From JAQBVV01 sp965249205 (GTDB taxonomy: Bacteria > Acidobacteriota > Vicinamibacteria > Vicinamibacterales > UBA2999), in the NCBI GenBank assembly GCA_965249205.1, contig CBDFLL010000006.1, forward strand, positions 1,364,001 through 1,428,000: a stretch of DNA of 64,000 nucleotides, in the 5' to 3' direction. Positions 7,324 through 15,787 of the stretch are shown one piece after another (within the stretch, counting starts at the first letter, position 1; each line of letters begins with the position of its first letter). A program made the translations under genes and the position numbers. Below the pieces are notes generated by a model. The model was not told the origin of the DNA, made no database searches, and was given only the letters and a program-made list of their open reading frames with translations.

Positions 7324-8862
7324 ATGGTTTCGATTGGTGCGGCGCAGACCCCACGGGCACGTGGTCGTTGGTGCGTGAGTCTTGTGCGCGGCGTGGCCGC
7401 GGTGGCGCTATGCGTTTTCCTGGGTCTGCCTGCGGGCGCAGCGGCGCAGGAACCAGGGCAGGAGCCGGCAGGCGATCCGGTGACCGTTGCGCCTGATGCG
7501 ACGGCCGCGCCCGCTGAGCCGGCAGCCGCGGTTCCCATCGAGGAGCCGGAGGCTGAACCGGACGAAACCCGAGCTGGCTATGACGCGCTCCTAGCCGAGC
7601 AAGGCGAATACGCCTACGCATTCGATTTTTTCAGCGTCAGCATGCTGTGGACGGTGCTCGCGGCGGCGCTCGTCTTCATCATGCACCTCGGATTCGCCTC
7701 GGTGGAGTCCGGGCTGACGCAGTCGAAGAACACGGTGAACATCCTCTTCAAGAACATGTTCATCATCTGCATCGGGCTGTTGACCTACGCGCTGTGGGGA
7801 TTCGTGAGCCACTATCCGGGTGACTTCAACGGGTTCTTTGCGATGGGCTCACCGATTGGCGACCTCAACGCGGATGGTGGCGGCACCTTCGGCTACGGTG
7901 GTGTGGGGCTGGCGATGACCGGTTACGGCGACTTCATCTTCCAGGCCATGTTCGCCGCCACGGCGGCCACCATCGTCTCGGGAGTGGTCGCCGAACGCGT
8001 GAAGCTGCTGCCGTTTCTCATCTTCGCCACGCTGCTGGTTGGCCTCGCGTATCCGTGGGTGGGGTCGTGGCACTGGGGCGGCGGCTGGATGAGCGCGCTC
8101 AACGGCGGCAACGGCTTCAAGGATTTCGCCGGTTCCGCGGTCGTCCACGCGTTTGGCGGCTTCGCGGGGCTTGCCTGCGCGCTCCTGCTCGGGCCGCGCC
8201 TCGGCAAGTACGTCGACGGGGAGGTCCGGCCGATTCAGGGGCACAACATGGCGCTGGCCACAATCGGTGTGTTTCTGCTCTGGTTCGGCTGGTACGGATT
8301 CAACGGCGGCTCGGTGCTGTCGGCCAGTCCCGGGCCGCTCGGCCTGGTGTTCACGACGACGTCGCTGGCGGCGGCAGCCGGAGGCGTCAGCGCGGCGGTC
8401 GTCTCGTGGATCTTCCTGAAGAAGCCTGACCTCTCGATGGGCTTGAACGGCATTCTCGGCGGGCTGGTCGGCATTACCGCGAACGCGGACATCGTGAGTC
8501 CCATGGGCGCGATCGCGATCGGGCTCATCGCGGGCGCCCTGGTCTTCGCCGCGGTGCTCTTTTTCGACAGCATCAAGATCGACGATCCCGTGGGTGCCAT
8601 CTCAGTTCATGGCGTCTGCGGCATCTGGGGCATCCTGGCGTGCGCGCTGTTCGACGTCACCGGCTCGGGTTTCACGCTGTTTGGTCAGTTCATCGGCGTG
8701 CTTGCGGTCGGCGGCACCGCCTTCGTGTTCTCGCTCGTGGTGTTCGGCGCGCTCAAAGCCACGATGGGTGTTCGGGTCAGCCAAGAAGAGGAAGTCGAAG
8801 GCCTTGACTTCGGCGAGCACGCCATGCAGGCGTACCCGCACTTCCAGTCCGCTCGGAACTGA
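7324..8862 (+). CDS. amt: Ammonium transporter with signal peptide and acidic N-terminal linker
   Basis: Inner-membrane Amt/Mep/Rh channel for ammonium uptake. The ATG at 7324 follows GGAGGG and gives 512 residues. Residues 1-41 form a signal peptide (hydrophobic core V-A-A-V-A-L-C-V-F-L-G-L). A Pro/Ala/Glu-rich stretch (about 43-84) precedes the first channel helix. The twin pore histidines are visible in G-S-A-V-V-H-A-F-G-G and S-V-H-G-V-C-G. The E-S-G-L-T-Q-S-K-N segment is family-typical. It heads the nitrogen cluster and has its own sigma-54 promoter. The 40-residue periplasmic linker is unusual. Confidence 0.93.
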   Translation: MVSIGAAQTPRARGRWCVSLVRGVAAVALCVFLGLPAGAAAQEPGQEPAGDPVTVAPDATAAPAEPAAAVPIEEPEAEPDETRAGYDALLAEQGEYAYAFDFFSVSMLWTVLAAALVFIMHLGFASVESGLTQSKNTVNILFKNMFIICIGLLTYALWGFVSHYPGDFNGFFAMGSPIGDLNADGGGTFGYGGVGLAMTGYGDFIFQAMFAATAATIVSGVVAERVKLLPFLIFATLLVGLAYPWVGSWHWGGGWMSALNGGNGFKDFAGSAVVHAFGGFAGLACALLLGPRLGKYVDGEVRPIQGHNMALATIGVFLLWFGWYGFNGGSVLSASPGPLGLVFTTTSLAAAAGGVSAAVVSWIFLKKPDLSMGLNGILGGLVGITANADIVSPMGAIAIGLIAGALVFAAVLFFDSIKIDDPVGAISVHGVCGIWGILACALFDVTGSGFTLFGQFIGVLAVGGTAFVFSLVVFGALKATMGVRVSQEEEVEGLDFGEHAMQAYPHFQSARN

Positions 8863-8969
8863 TGCAGTCAATGGCGCAAGTAGAAACAGTGGCGGCGCGT
8901 TTGTGCGCCGCCCAACCTAGACAGCACCAGCTGGCAGTTGGTGCTCGACAACCGGATACGGAGGATGAC

Positions 8970-9725
8970 ATGTCGTTGATGCGAACGCTGGGGCGGGTTG
9001 GAGCGGAAGTGGTATCCGTTGGGGGACTCTCGATGAATCGTATGCCCAGAACAGGGATGAGGAAGGCGGGAACAGCGATGAGGACAATCGGCATAGCGGC
9101 GATCGCGTTCGTGCTGCTTGCGCCTATCGGAGCCAGTGCTCAAGAGGCCGAGGTGTCTGCGAATGCAGGCTGGGTGAGTCAGTACTTCTACCGCGGGATT
9201 CTGCAGAAAACATCGTCGGCCAGTGCAGGCGTGGATGTGGGCATCGGCCCTGTGGGTGTTGGTGCGTGGGCTGCGGACGTCGGAGACGGCGCCGAGGTCG
9301 ATCTCTACGGCAGTGTCGGCGTCGACGTGGGAGGCGGGAGCCTGAGTGTCGGAGGGATCGCCTACCTCTACACTGGGCAGTTCGACGACACGTATCTTGA
9401 GGCCAATTTCGGCGCGGGATACGGACCGCTGAGCGTGGAGTTCTCGGTCGGACAGTACGAAAACTTCGATGGCCCTACTCAGGACTATTGGTTCGCCGCG
9501 GTCACGGCGGAGCATATGGGATTCTTTGGCACGGTCGGGGGCTTCGGTAACGATTTCACCGGCAACTATGGGGAAGTAGGGTACGGCTTCTCGGCGGCGG
9601 ACCTCGACTTAACAATCTCGGGAATCGTCAACGACAAGGATCTGTCTGGCGCGGTGGACGGCAGCGGGAATCCGACAGAAGGCGTCACCCTCGTGTTTGG
9701 CGTCAGTAAGTCGTTTTCGTTCTGA
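8970..9725 (+). CDS. TorF-family putative porin
   Basis: Predicted outer-membrane beta-barrel of the Gcw_chp/TorF putative porin family. It shows the hallmark start of the mature protein (S-A-N-A-G-W-V-S-Q-Y-F-Y-R-G-I) and a terminal aromatic S-K-S-F-S-F. The ATG at 8970 has a GGAGG 5-6 bp upstream and gives 251 residues. That leaves a long N-terminal region before the hydrophobic signal sequence, so the ATG at 9078 (M-R-T-I-G-I-A-A-I) is a credible alternative. It lies 107 bp after amt on the same strand. A role in passage of nitrogen compounds across the outer membrane is inference from context. Confidence 0.75.
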   Translation: MSLMRTLGRVGAEVVSVGGLSMNRMPRTGMRKAGTAMRTIGIAAIAFVLLAPIGASAQEAEVSANAGWVSQYFYRGILQKTSSASAGVDVGIGPVGVGAWAADVGDGAEVDLYGSVGVDVGGGSLSVGGIAYLYTGQFDDTYLEANFGAGYGPLSVEFSVGQYENFDGPTQDYWFAAVTAEHMGFFGTVGGFGNDFTGNYGEVGYGFSAADLDLTISGIVNDKDLSGAVDGSGNPTEGVTLVFGVSKSFSF

Positions 9726-9800
9726 GGCGAGTAACTGTCCCCGGGGCGCGCGATAGGTGGCCGGCGAGGCTGGTGCGCGGCTCCCGATTCATGTCAATAC

Positions 9801-9825
9801 GCGCGGGCGGCTCCACCGCCCGCGC
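9801..9825. repeat. Strong hairpin between porin and glnD
   Basis: GCGCGGGCGG and CCGCCCGCGC form a perfect 10-bp stem around CTCCA. No T run follows (CTCCTGAC), so it may be an mRNA-stability hairpin or a weak terminator that separates the amt-porin unit from glnD. Confidence 0.5.
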
Positions 9826-9872
9826 CTCCTGACACGCTTGCACCCGAACCGGAAACAGGAGATGTTCGCTTC

Positions 9873-12392
9873 ATGCCTAAGACGCAGTCAGGCGCGGGCG
9901 TCACGACCAGGGCGGCGCTTGACGCCGCGCGTGATGAATTACGCGCTGACACCGCACGGGGTACCGGGGGCCGAGCCTCGCTTGAGCGTCACGCCGACCG
10001 TGTAGATGGAGTCCTGCGCCAGCTCTTTTCGGATGCCGGCGTTCCAGACCGGCCGGTGGCGATCATCGCGCTAGGTGGCTACGGCCGACGGCATCTCGGC
10101 CTGCATTCAGACATCGATCTCCTTGTCTTGTTCGGTGGGCGCATCGGGCGATCTGGCGAGCGGTTCTTGCGCGCATTCCTGAATCCGTTGTGGGATCTCG
10201 GCGTGGTGGTCGGCCACCAGGTTCGTGAGATTGACGAATTCGCCGATCTCGAGATCGACAACCCAGAGTTTCTGCTTGCGCTGCTTGACGCGCGGCCGGT
10301 GGCGGGCGCAGCGGATCTGCTCGACCGACTTGGGGCCATGTTTCATACGGCGAGCACGCACGCGTATATCCAGCGCTCGCTGCTGCAGCTCATTGAGGAG
10401 CGACACGCGAAGTTCAACGACACGCTCTATCAGCTTGAACCTGATGTGAAGGAGGCGCCGGGTTCACTCCGCGATCTCATGGCCGCCCGTACGCTCGCCG
10501 TGCTCACCGACCCGCTCCTGCTTCGGCGCGTCCCGGCGGATCCCGAGCGGCTCGACGAGGCCGAGGACTTCATGCTGCGCGTGCGGTCGATCCTCCACCT
10601 CGAGTGTGGGCGCAACCAGAATGTCCTGAGCCACGAACTCCAGGAGCGTGCGGCCGAGTTGCTGGACTATCCGGGGGTGGAGCCGCGGCAGCAGGTCGAG
10701 CGCCTCATGAGCGACTATTTCCGGCACGCGCGCACGGTCAGCCGTTTACTGGAGTGGGCGCGTCGCACCGCGCCTGTGCCGGTTGGCCCCAATCTTGGCC
10801 TCTCGCGTGACGGCATCCGGTTTTTGGACCCGGTCGAGGCGGAGCGTAACCCAGCATCGTGGATTGGCGCGTTTCAGGCCGCGATCGACGCAGACGTCGA
10901 GGTGACCGAAGACACGCTGTCGTGCATCGAGCGGCAGGTCGACAGCTACAGTCCGGAGGACTTCATTCCAGAGCCCGCGGATCGCGCGGCGGTGCTTCGG
11001 GTGCTCAAGCCGCAGCCACGCCTGTACGCGGCACTGTCGCAGATGCACGATTGCGGGTTGCTCGGCCGACTGTTGCCGGAATTTCAGGCTATTTCGTGGC
11101 GGGTCGTGCGTGACTTCTATCACAAGTACACGGTAGACGAGCACACGCTGCTGACTATCCGCAACCTTGAGCGACTGGTGCATACCGACGCGCCGTACCG
11201 CCAGCGTTTCAAATCGGTGGCCGCCGCTGTACCGTCGCTTGAGCTCCTGGTACTGGCCCTGCTGCTGCATGACGTGGGTAAGTGGCGCGACGATGAGCAC
11301 GCACCGGAGAGCGTACGCATGGCGGTCGATGTGCTCGATCGGTTGCAGGTGACCGAGGAGGCCCACGACACCGTACTCTTTCTCATCGGGAATCACCTTC
11401 GAATGTCATTGGCTGCGTTTCGGCGCGACACCGACGACCCGAAGATCGTGAAGGAATTCGCGGCTCTTGTGGGCACCGAAGATCGCTTGAAGATGCTGTG
11501 TCTCATGACCCTGGCCGACATCGAAGCCGTCAGTCCCGACACGCTCACTCCCTGGAAAGAAGAGCTGATCTGGCGCCTCTATGTCGACACCTACAACCAT
11601 TTGACGCAGCGGTACGGTGACGAGCTGATCGGACAGGATCAGCCGGGTCTCGTCGAACTGCTGGCTGGGCGGCCAGACGATCTTCCCGAAGTGGAGATTC
11701 GCGGGTTCGCCGAAGGGTTGCCGCAACGGTACCTCCAGTTGTTCCCCCGCGAGGCGGTCTACCGCCACGTGAGGCTGGCACGCGACATTGGCCCAGACGA
11801 GGTGCATGCCTCCCTGGAATCCTCCGATTCGGCCTGGACCGTGGCCGTTGTCACACTCGACAAACCGTTCGTATTCTCAAATATCTGCGGCGTGCTCTCG
11901 TCATTCGGCATCAACATTCTCCGCGGGAACGCGTTGACCAACCCGAACGGTCTGGTCCTGGATGTCTTTCAGTGCTCGGACGATGAACGCTTTCTGGAGA
12001 TGAATCCAGGAGCCCACGACCAGGTGCTGCAGGTTCTGCGAGACGTCGTATCCGCACACTCGGATGTGGACACACTGCTGCGAGGGCGCGAGCAGAGCAC
12101 GCAGCAGTGGCACGGAACGGCGCGCGTGTCGCCAGTCGTGCACGCGGACAACGAGGCATCCGGGCGTTACACGATTCTGGACATCGTTGCGGGGAACGCC
12201 GTTGGTTTGTTGTATCGGATCAGCCGTGTCATCTCCGCGCACGGCTGCGAAGTGGACCTGGTGCTCATGTCCACAGAAGGGGAGCGGGCAATAGACGTGT
12301 TTCACATCACGAAGGCCGGAATCAAACTGACCGAGGCGGAGCAGCACCGGCTGATTTCAGACCTGCAAAATACACTGGAAGGAACTGTATGA
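9873..12392 (+). CDS. glnD: [Protein-PII] uridylyltransferase / uridylyl-removing enzyme
   Basis: Bifunctional nitrogen sensor that adds UMP to P-II proteins under nitrogen limitation and removes it when glutamine is high. The product has 839 residues. The nucleotidyltransferase motif G-G-Y-G-R-R-H-L-G-L-H-S-D-I-D-L-L lies at about 68-84. The HD hydrolase motif L-L-H-D-V-G-K-W lies at about 465. Two C-terminal ACT domains (from about 650) sense glutamine. The ATG follows a CAGGAG motif. It overlaps the downstream P-II gene by ATGA, so enzyme and substrate are translationally coupled. It is somewhat shorter than the E. coli protein. Confidence 0.95.
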   Translation: MPKTQSGAGVTTRAALDAARDELRADTARGTGGRASLERHADRVDGVLRQLFSDAGVPDRPVAIIALGGYGRRHLGLHSDIDLLVLFGGRIGRSGERFLRAFLNPLWDLGVVVGHQVREIDEFADLEIDNPEFLLALLDARPVAGAADLLDRLGAMFHTASTHAYIQRSLLQLIEERHAKFNDTLYQLEPDVKEAPGSLRDLMAARTLAVLTDPLLLRRVPADPERLDEAEDFMLRVRSILHLECGRNQNVLSHELQERAAELLDYPGVEPRQQVERLMSDYFRHARTVSRLLEWARRTAPVPVGPNLGLSRDGIRFLDPVEAERNPASWIGAFQAAIDADVEVTEDTLSCIERQVDSYSPEDFIPEPADRAAVLRVLKPQPRLYAALSQMHDCGLLGRLLPEFQAISWRVVRDFYHKYTVDEHTLLTIRNLERLVHTDAPYRQRFKSVAAAVPSLELLVLALLLHDVGKWRDDEHAPESVRMAVDVLDRLQVTEEAHDTVLFLIGNHLRMSLAAFRRDTDDPKIVKEFAALVGTEDRLKMLCLMTLADIEAVSPDTLTPWKEELIWRLYVDTYNHLTQRYGDELIGQDQPGLVELLAGRPDDLPEVEIRGFAEGLPQRYLQLFPREAVYRHVRLARDIGPDEVHASLESSDSAWTVAVVTLDKPFVFSNICGVLSSFGINILRGNALTNPNGLVLDVFQCSDDERFLEMNPGAHDQVLQVLRDVVSAHSDVDTLLRGREQSTQQWHGTARVSPVVHADNEASGRYTILDIVAGNAVGLLYRISRVISAHGCEVDLVLMSTEGERAIDVFHITKAGIKLTEAEQHRLISDLQNTLEGTV

Positions 12393-12718
12393 AGCTAATC
12401 AAGAGCATCATTCGCCCCAACAAGGTGGACGACGTCAAGGACGCGTTGGCCGCACTGAATATCTCTGGCATGACGGTCACTGAGGTGCGCGGCCACGGCA
12501 AGCAGAAGGGGCACACCGCGATCTATCGCGGCAAGGAGTACAACGTCAGTCTGTTGCCCAAGATGGAGATCGATGTGGTCGTATCGGATTCGAGCGCGGA
12601 CGACGCGATCAAGGCGATTGTCGGCGCGGCACGGACCGGGGAGATTGGCGATGGGCGCGTGTTCGTCCTTCCCGTGCTGGAGAGCTACCGAATCCGTACG
12701 GGCGAGAAGGAATCTTAG
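12389..12718 (+). CDS. glnB: P-II nitrogen regulatory protein (first copy)
   Basis: Trimeric signal protein integrating glutamine, 2-oxoglutarate and ATP status. The product has 109 residues. The T-loop Tyr that GlnD modifies is at position 51 (Y-R-G-K-E-Y-N-V-S). The B-loop T-G-x-I-G-D-G-R and C-loop R-I-R-T-G-E are intact. GGAAGG precedes the ATG, which overlaps the glnD stop. It differs from the second copy at 14147 at only 8 of 109 positions. Whether it acts as GlnB or GlnK cannot be told from sequence. Confidence 0.96.
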   Translation: MKLIKSIIRPNKVDDVKDALAALNISGMTVTEVRGHGKQKGHTAIYRGKEYNVSLLPKMEIDVVVSDSSADDAIKAIVGAARTGEIGDGRVFVLPVLESYRIRTGEKES

Positions 12719-12873
12719 CGGTCTGGTACGGCCGGCTCGTCATTCTGCCACGAGTCAAGGATTACCAGGGTGAGAGTGTAAGATACGCGTACTTATGTGC
12801 AGTCCGTCATGCGCCTCCGGGACACCGGACGGTGCACGGTCGGCGCGGCGATTTCACAGATGGAGGAGGAGCG

Positions 12874-14106
12874 ATGAATCAAGCTGACACCGCATGGATG
12901 TTGATGGCCACAGCGCTGGTGCTGCTCATGACCCCGGCACTGGCCTTCTTCTACGGTGGCTTGGTCCGTTCGAAGAATGTTCTCAATACCCTGATGATGA
13001 GTTTCATCTCGCTGGGGTTTGTGGGCGTGCTGTGGGCCGTCATTGGTTACTCGCTTGCCTTTTCGGAGGGGAGCAACTGGGTGGGGGGGGTATCGAACGC
13101 CTTCCTGGCGGGGGTCGGCCTGGAAGCGTCGGGTTCGATTCCGCACCTGCTCTTCATGGCCTTTCAGGGCACCTTCTGCATCATCACGGCCGCTCTAATC
13201 TCTGGCGCGATCGTTGAGCGAATGCGATTTTCCGCCTATCTGGCGTTCATCTGTCTGTGGGCCGTCGTGGTGTACGCGCCTGTGGCTCACTGGGTGTGGG
13301 GCGGCGGGTGGCTGGCGGATCTGGGTGCGCTGGATTTCGCTGGCGGCACTGTCGTGCACGTCAACGCGGGTATTGCCGCCCTGGTGGCAGCGGTCGTCGT
13401 CGGCAAGCGTCAGGGATATCCATCATCATCACTGTTGCCGCACAACGTCCCGTTCGCGCTGCTGGGCGCCGGCCTATTGTGGTTCGGCTGGTTTGGGTTC
13501 AACGCGGGAAGCGCGCTGGCCGCCGACGAAATCGCCAGTCTGGCGTTTGTGACGACGATGTTGGCCCCTGGGGCCACGCTTATCGTCTGGTGTTTCCTCG
13601 ACAAGATCCGGTCGGGCCGGCCGACAGCGGTGGGCTGTGCGACGGCGATCGTCGTGGGCCTTGTCGCTGTGACGCCCGCCGCTGGGTTCATCAGCCCGAT
13701 GAGCGCGATTCTGCTTGGCGGAATCGCGGCGTTACCCAGCTACTTCGTCATGATGCTGCGCGCGAGAACCTCATTGGACGACTCTCTGGACGTGGTGGCG
13801 GCCCACGGCGTTGGGGGCGCGACCGGTGCCGTGCTCACGGGCGTGTTCGCGCAGCAGAGTCTGAACGGCGTTGCGGACGGCCTGCTGTTTGGCAACCCGG
13901 GTCAGGTCGTGACACAGGTGATCGCCGTTGCGGCGGTGATCGTCTACAGCGGCGCCATGAGCTTCATCCTTCTGAAGGTGATCGGTCTGGTGATTCCGCT
14001 GCGCGCGAGCGACACGGAGGAAGCGACCGGCCTCGATATTAACCAGCACGGCGAAGAGGCGTACCTGCACGTCGGCGGGACGTTAACGCGCGGTCACAAC
14101 GGGTGA
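12874..14106 (+). CDS. amt: Ammonium transporter (second copy, no signal extension)
   Basis: Second Amt-family channel, 410 residues, starting at the ATG at 12874 after GGAGGAGG. It opens directly with M-N-Q-A-D-T-A-W-M-L-M and lacks the signal peptide and linker of the first copy. The pore histidines appear in G-T-V-V-H-V-N-A-G and A-A-H-G-V-G-G. F-Y-G-G-L-V-R-S-K-N is the classic AmtB signature. The two transporters are clearly different subfamilies, not a recent duplication. It is followed 40 bp later by a P-II gene, the common amtB/glnK pairing in inverted order. Confidence 0.95.
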   Translation: MNQADTAWMLMATALVLLMTPALAFFYGGLVRSKNVLNTLMMSFISLGFVGVLWAVIGYSLAFSEGSNWVGGVSNAFLAGVGLEASGSIPHLLFMAFQGTFCIITAALISGAIVERMRFSAYLAFICLWAVVVYAPVAHWVWGGGWLADLGALDFAGGTVVHVNAGIAALVAAVVVGKRQGYPSSSLLPHNVPFALLGAGLLWFGWFGFNAGSALAADEIASLAFVTTMLAPGATLIVWCFLDKIRSGRPTAVGCATAIVVGLVAVTPAAGFISPMSAILLGGIAALPSYFVMMLRARTSLDDSLDVVAAHGVGGATGAVLTGVFAQQSLNGVADGLLFGNPGQVVTQVIAVAAVIVYSGAMSFILLKVIGLVIPLRASDTEEATGLDINQHGEEAYLHVGGTLTRGHNG

Positions 14107-14146
14107 CGCACGCGGACTGTCTATTTCTGCAGGTGGAGGGGACTGT

Positions 14147-14476
14147 ATGAAGCTCATCAAGACGATCGTTCGCCCGAACAAGGTGGACGACGTGAAGGAC
14201 GCGCTGGCCGGGCTGAACATTTCCGGTATGACCGTGACCGAAGTGCGTGGGCACGGCAAGCAGAAGGGGCACACCGCCATCTACCGCGGCAAGGAATATA
14301 ACGTCAGCCTGCTGCCGAAGATGGAGATCGACGTCGTGGTGCCAGACTCAATCGCGGATGAGGCCATCAAGGCTATCGTGGCGGCAGCCCGGACAGGCGA
14401 AATCGGCGATGGGAGGGTCTTCGTACTGCCGGTGCTGGAGAGCCATCGCATCCGAACGGGGGAGAAAGAGAGCTAA
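14147..14476 (+). CDS. glnK: P-II nitrogen regulatory protein (second copy)
   Basis: 109 residues, same domain layout as the copy at 12389, with Tyr51 in the T-loop, the T-G-E-I-G-D-G-R B-loop and the R-I-R-T-G-E C-loop. The substitutions are S6T, I8V, A22G, S66P, a change near 69, D to E near 72, G to A near 79 and Y to H near 100. The ATG follows GTGGAGGGG. Position directly behind amt suggests a GlnK-type role in gating the transporter, inferred from context. Confidence 0.94.
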   Translation: MKLIKTIVRPNKVDDVKDALAGLNISGMTVTEVRGHGKQKGHTAIYRGKEYNVSLLPKMEIDVVVPDSIADEAIKAIVAAARTGEIGDGRVFVLPVLESHRIRTGEKES

Positions 14477-14500
14477 TTTCGAGGGCGGGAGGTGTCGAGC

Positions 14501-15787
14501 TTATTCGTGCCGCAGGGCCTCGATCGGATCGAGACGTGCGGCACGAAACGCCGGCACCATGCCGAAGAAGATGCCGACGGCTGCGGAGAATCCCAGGCCA
14601 AGTGCGAATGACCACCAGGGCAGTGACACAGGAAACCCCGTTGCGAGACTGATGATCACTCCGATCGCACTGCCGAGGGCTATGCCGAGGATTCCCCCGA
14701 GCGAAGTCAGGACGACGGCTTCGGCCAGAAACTGAAACAGGATCTCTCGCCGTCGGGCACCGAGGGCCTTTCGCAGGCCGATCTCGCGTGTGCGCTCGGT
14801 GACCGAGATCGTCATGATGGCCATGACGCCGATCCCGCCGACCATCAACGCGATCGACGAGATCGTGACGAGCGCCAGCAGCGTTGCCTGGCTCACCTGT
14901 TCCCACACTTCCAGCGCTGCGTCCTGGGTCACGAGGTCGAAATCATTGGCTTCGTCCAGCGTGAGGCCATGACGGATGCGCATGATCTCCTCGACCTCTG
15001 TCAGGAGTGACTGCCGGGCTCCGTCCACACGAGGCGCAACAGCGATCATCACGCTTTGGTGCATCTGTCCGCCGCGTGTGAAGATCTGAATGCCAAACTG
15101 CTTGCGATAGGTCGTCTCCGGGATAACCACGAAGTCATCCTGACCGAGGTCAACCCCCCCGGCTGACGGCCGCTCGCCAACGACGCCGACGACTGTGTAT
15201 TGTGCGGCGCCAATTCGGACCTTCTTGCCGACCGGGTCGATCCCACTTTCACCGAACAGCGCCTGGAACGGAGTCTGTCCGAGTACAACGACGTTCCTTC
15301 GTCGCGACAGCTCGCCTTCGGTGAAGAAGCGGCCAGCCCGAAGATCAAGGAAGTTGATGTTGGCGAAGTGTTCCGTCGCACCGAGCACGCCAAGCAACTT
15401 GGTGCGATCGCTTCGATAGAACACACGTGTCTGCGTTGGCGGCCCGCCCGCACCAAGCCAGATGTCGACGAGTCCGGCCGAGGGCGCCAGTTTCTCGATG
15501 GCCGTGGCATCGTCCACCGTCAGATTGGGCCGGCGAAGCAGGTCGGTGAAGTCGTTGCCGGCGGCCAGACTGACGCCGCTGAACTTCGCGACAAAGACCG
15601 TGTTCGGCCCGAGTTCACGAATACTGTCGCGTAACGACTGATCAAACCCTCGGATCAGCGAGGTCATGCCGACAATCGCCGTGATGCCGATCACGACCCC
15701 CAGGATGGTCAGAGCCGAGCGCAGCATGTTGGCGCGCAACGAATCGAGCGCCAGGAGCACGACTTCCCGGAGGAGCGCAATTCTCAC
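14501..15787 (-). CDS. ABC transporter permease, MacB type (second of pair)
   Basis: Inner-membrane permease of the MacB/FtsX family, 428 residues. It has an N-terminal membrane segment (L-R-S-A-L-T-I-L-G-V-V-I-G-I-T-A-I-V), a large periplasmic MacB_PCD domain, and three C-terminal helices. The coupling-type motif is R-T-R-E-I-G-L-R-K-A-L-G-A-R-R. The start is GTG at 15787, overlapping the upstream permease stop. Such permeases form heterodimers and use a separate ATPase, which is not encoded here. Confidence 0.9.
   Translation of the reverse strand: MRIALLREVVLLALDSLRANMLRSALTILGVVIGITAIVGMTSLIRGFDQSLRDSIRELGPNTVFVAKFSGVSLAAGNDFTDLLRRPNLTVDDATAIEKLAPSAGLVDIWLGAGGPPTQTRVFYRSDRTKLLGVLGATEHFANINFLDLRAGRFFTEGELSRRRNVVVLGQTPFQALFGESGIDPVGKKVRIGAAQYTVVGVVGERPSAGGVDLGQDDFVVIPETTYRKQFGIQIFTRGGQMHQSVMIAVAPRVDGARQSLLTEVEEIMRIRHGLTLDEANDFDLVTQDAALEVWEQVSQATLLALVTISSIALMVGGIGVMAIMTISVTERTREIGLRKALGARRREILFQFLAEAVVLTSLGGILGIALGSAIGVIISLATGFPVSLPWWSFALGLGFSAAVGIFFGMVPAFRAARLDPIEALRHE

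Noticed and set aside
12779..12784. TAAGAT as -10 of a promoter for the second amt
   Set aside because: No acceptable -35 at 16-18 bp upstream.
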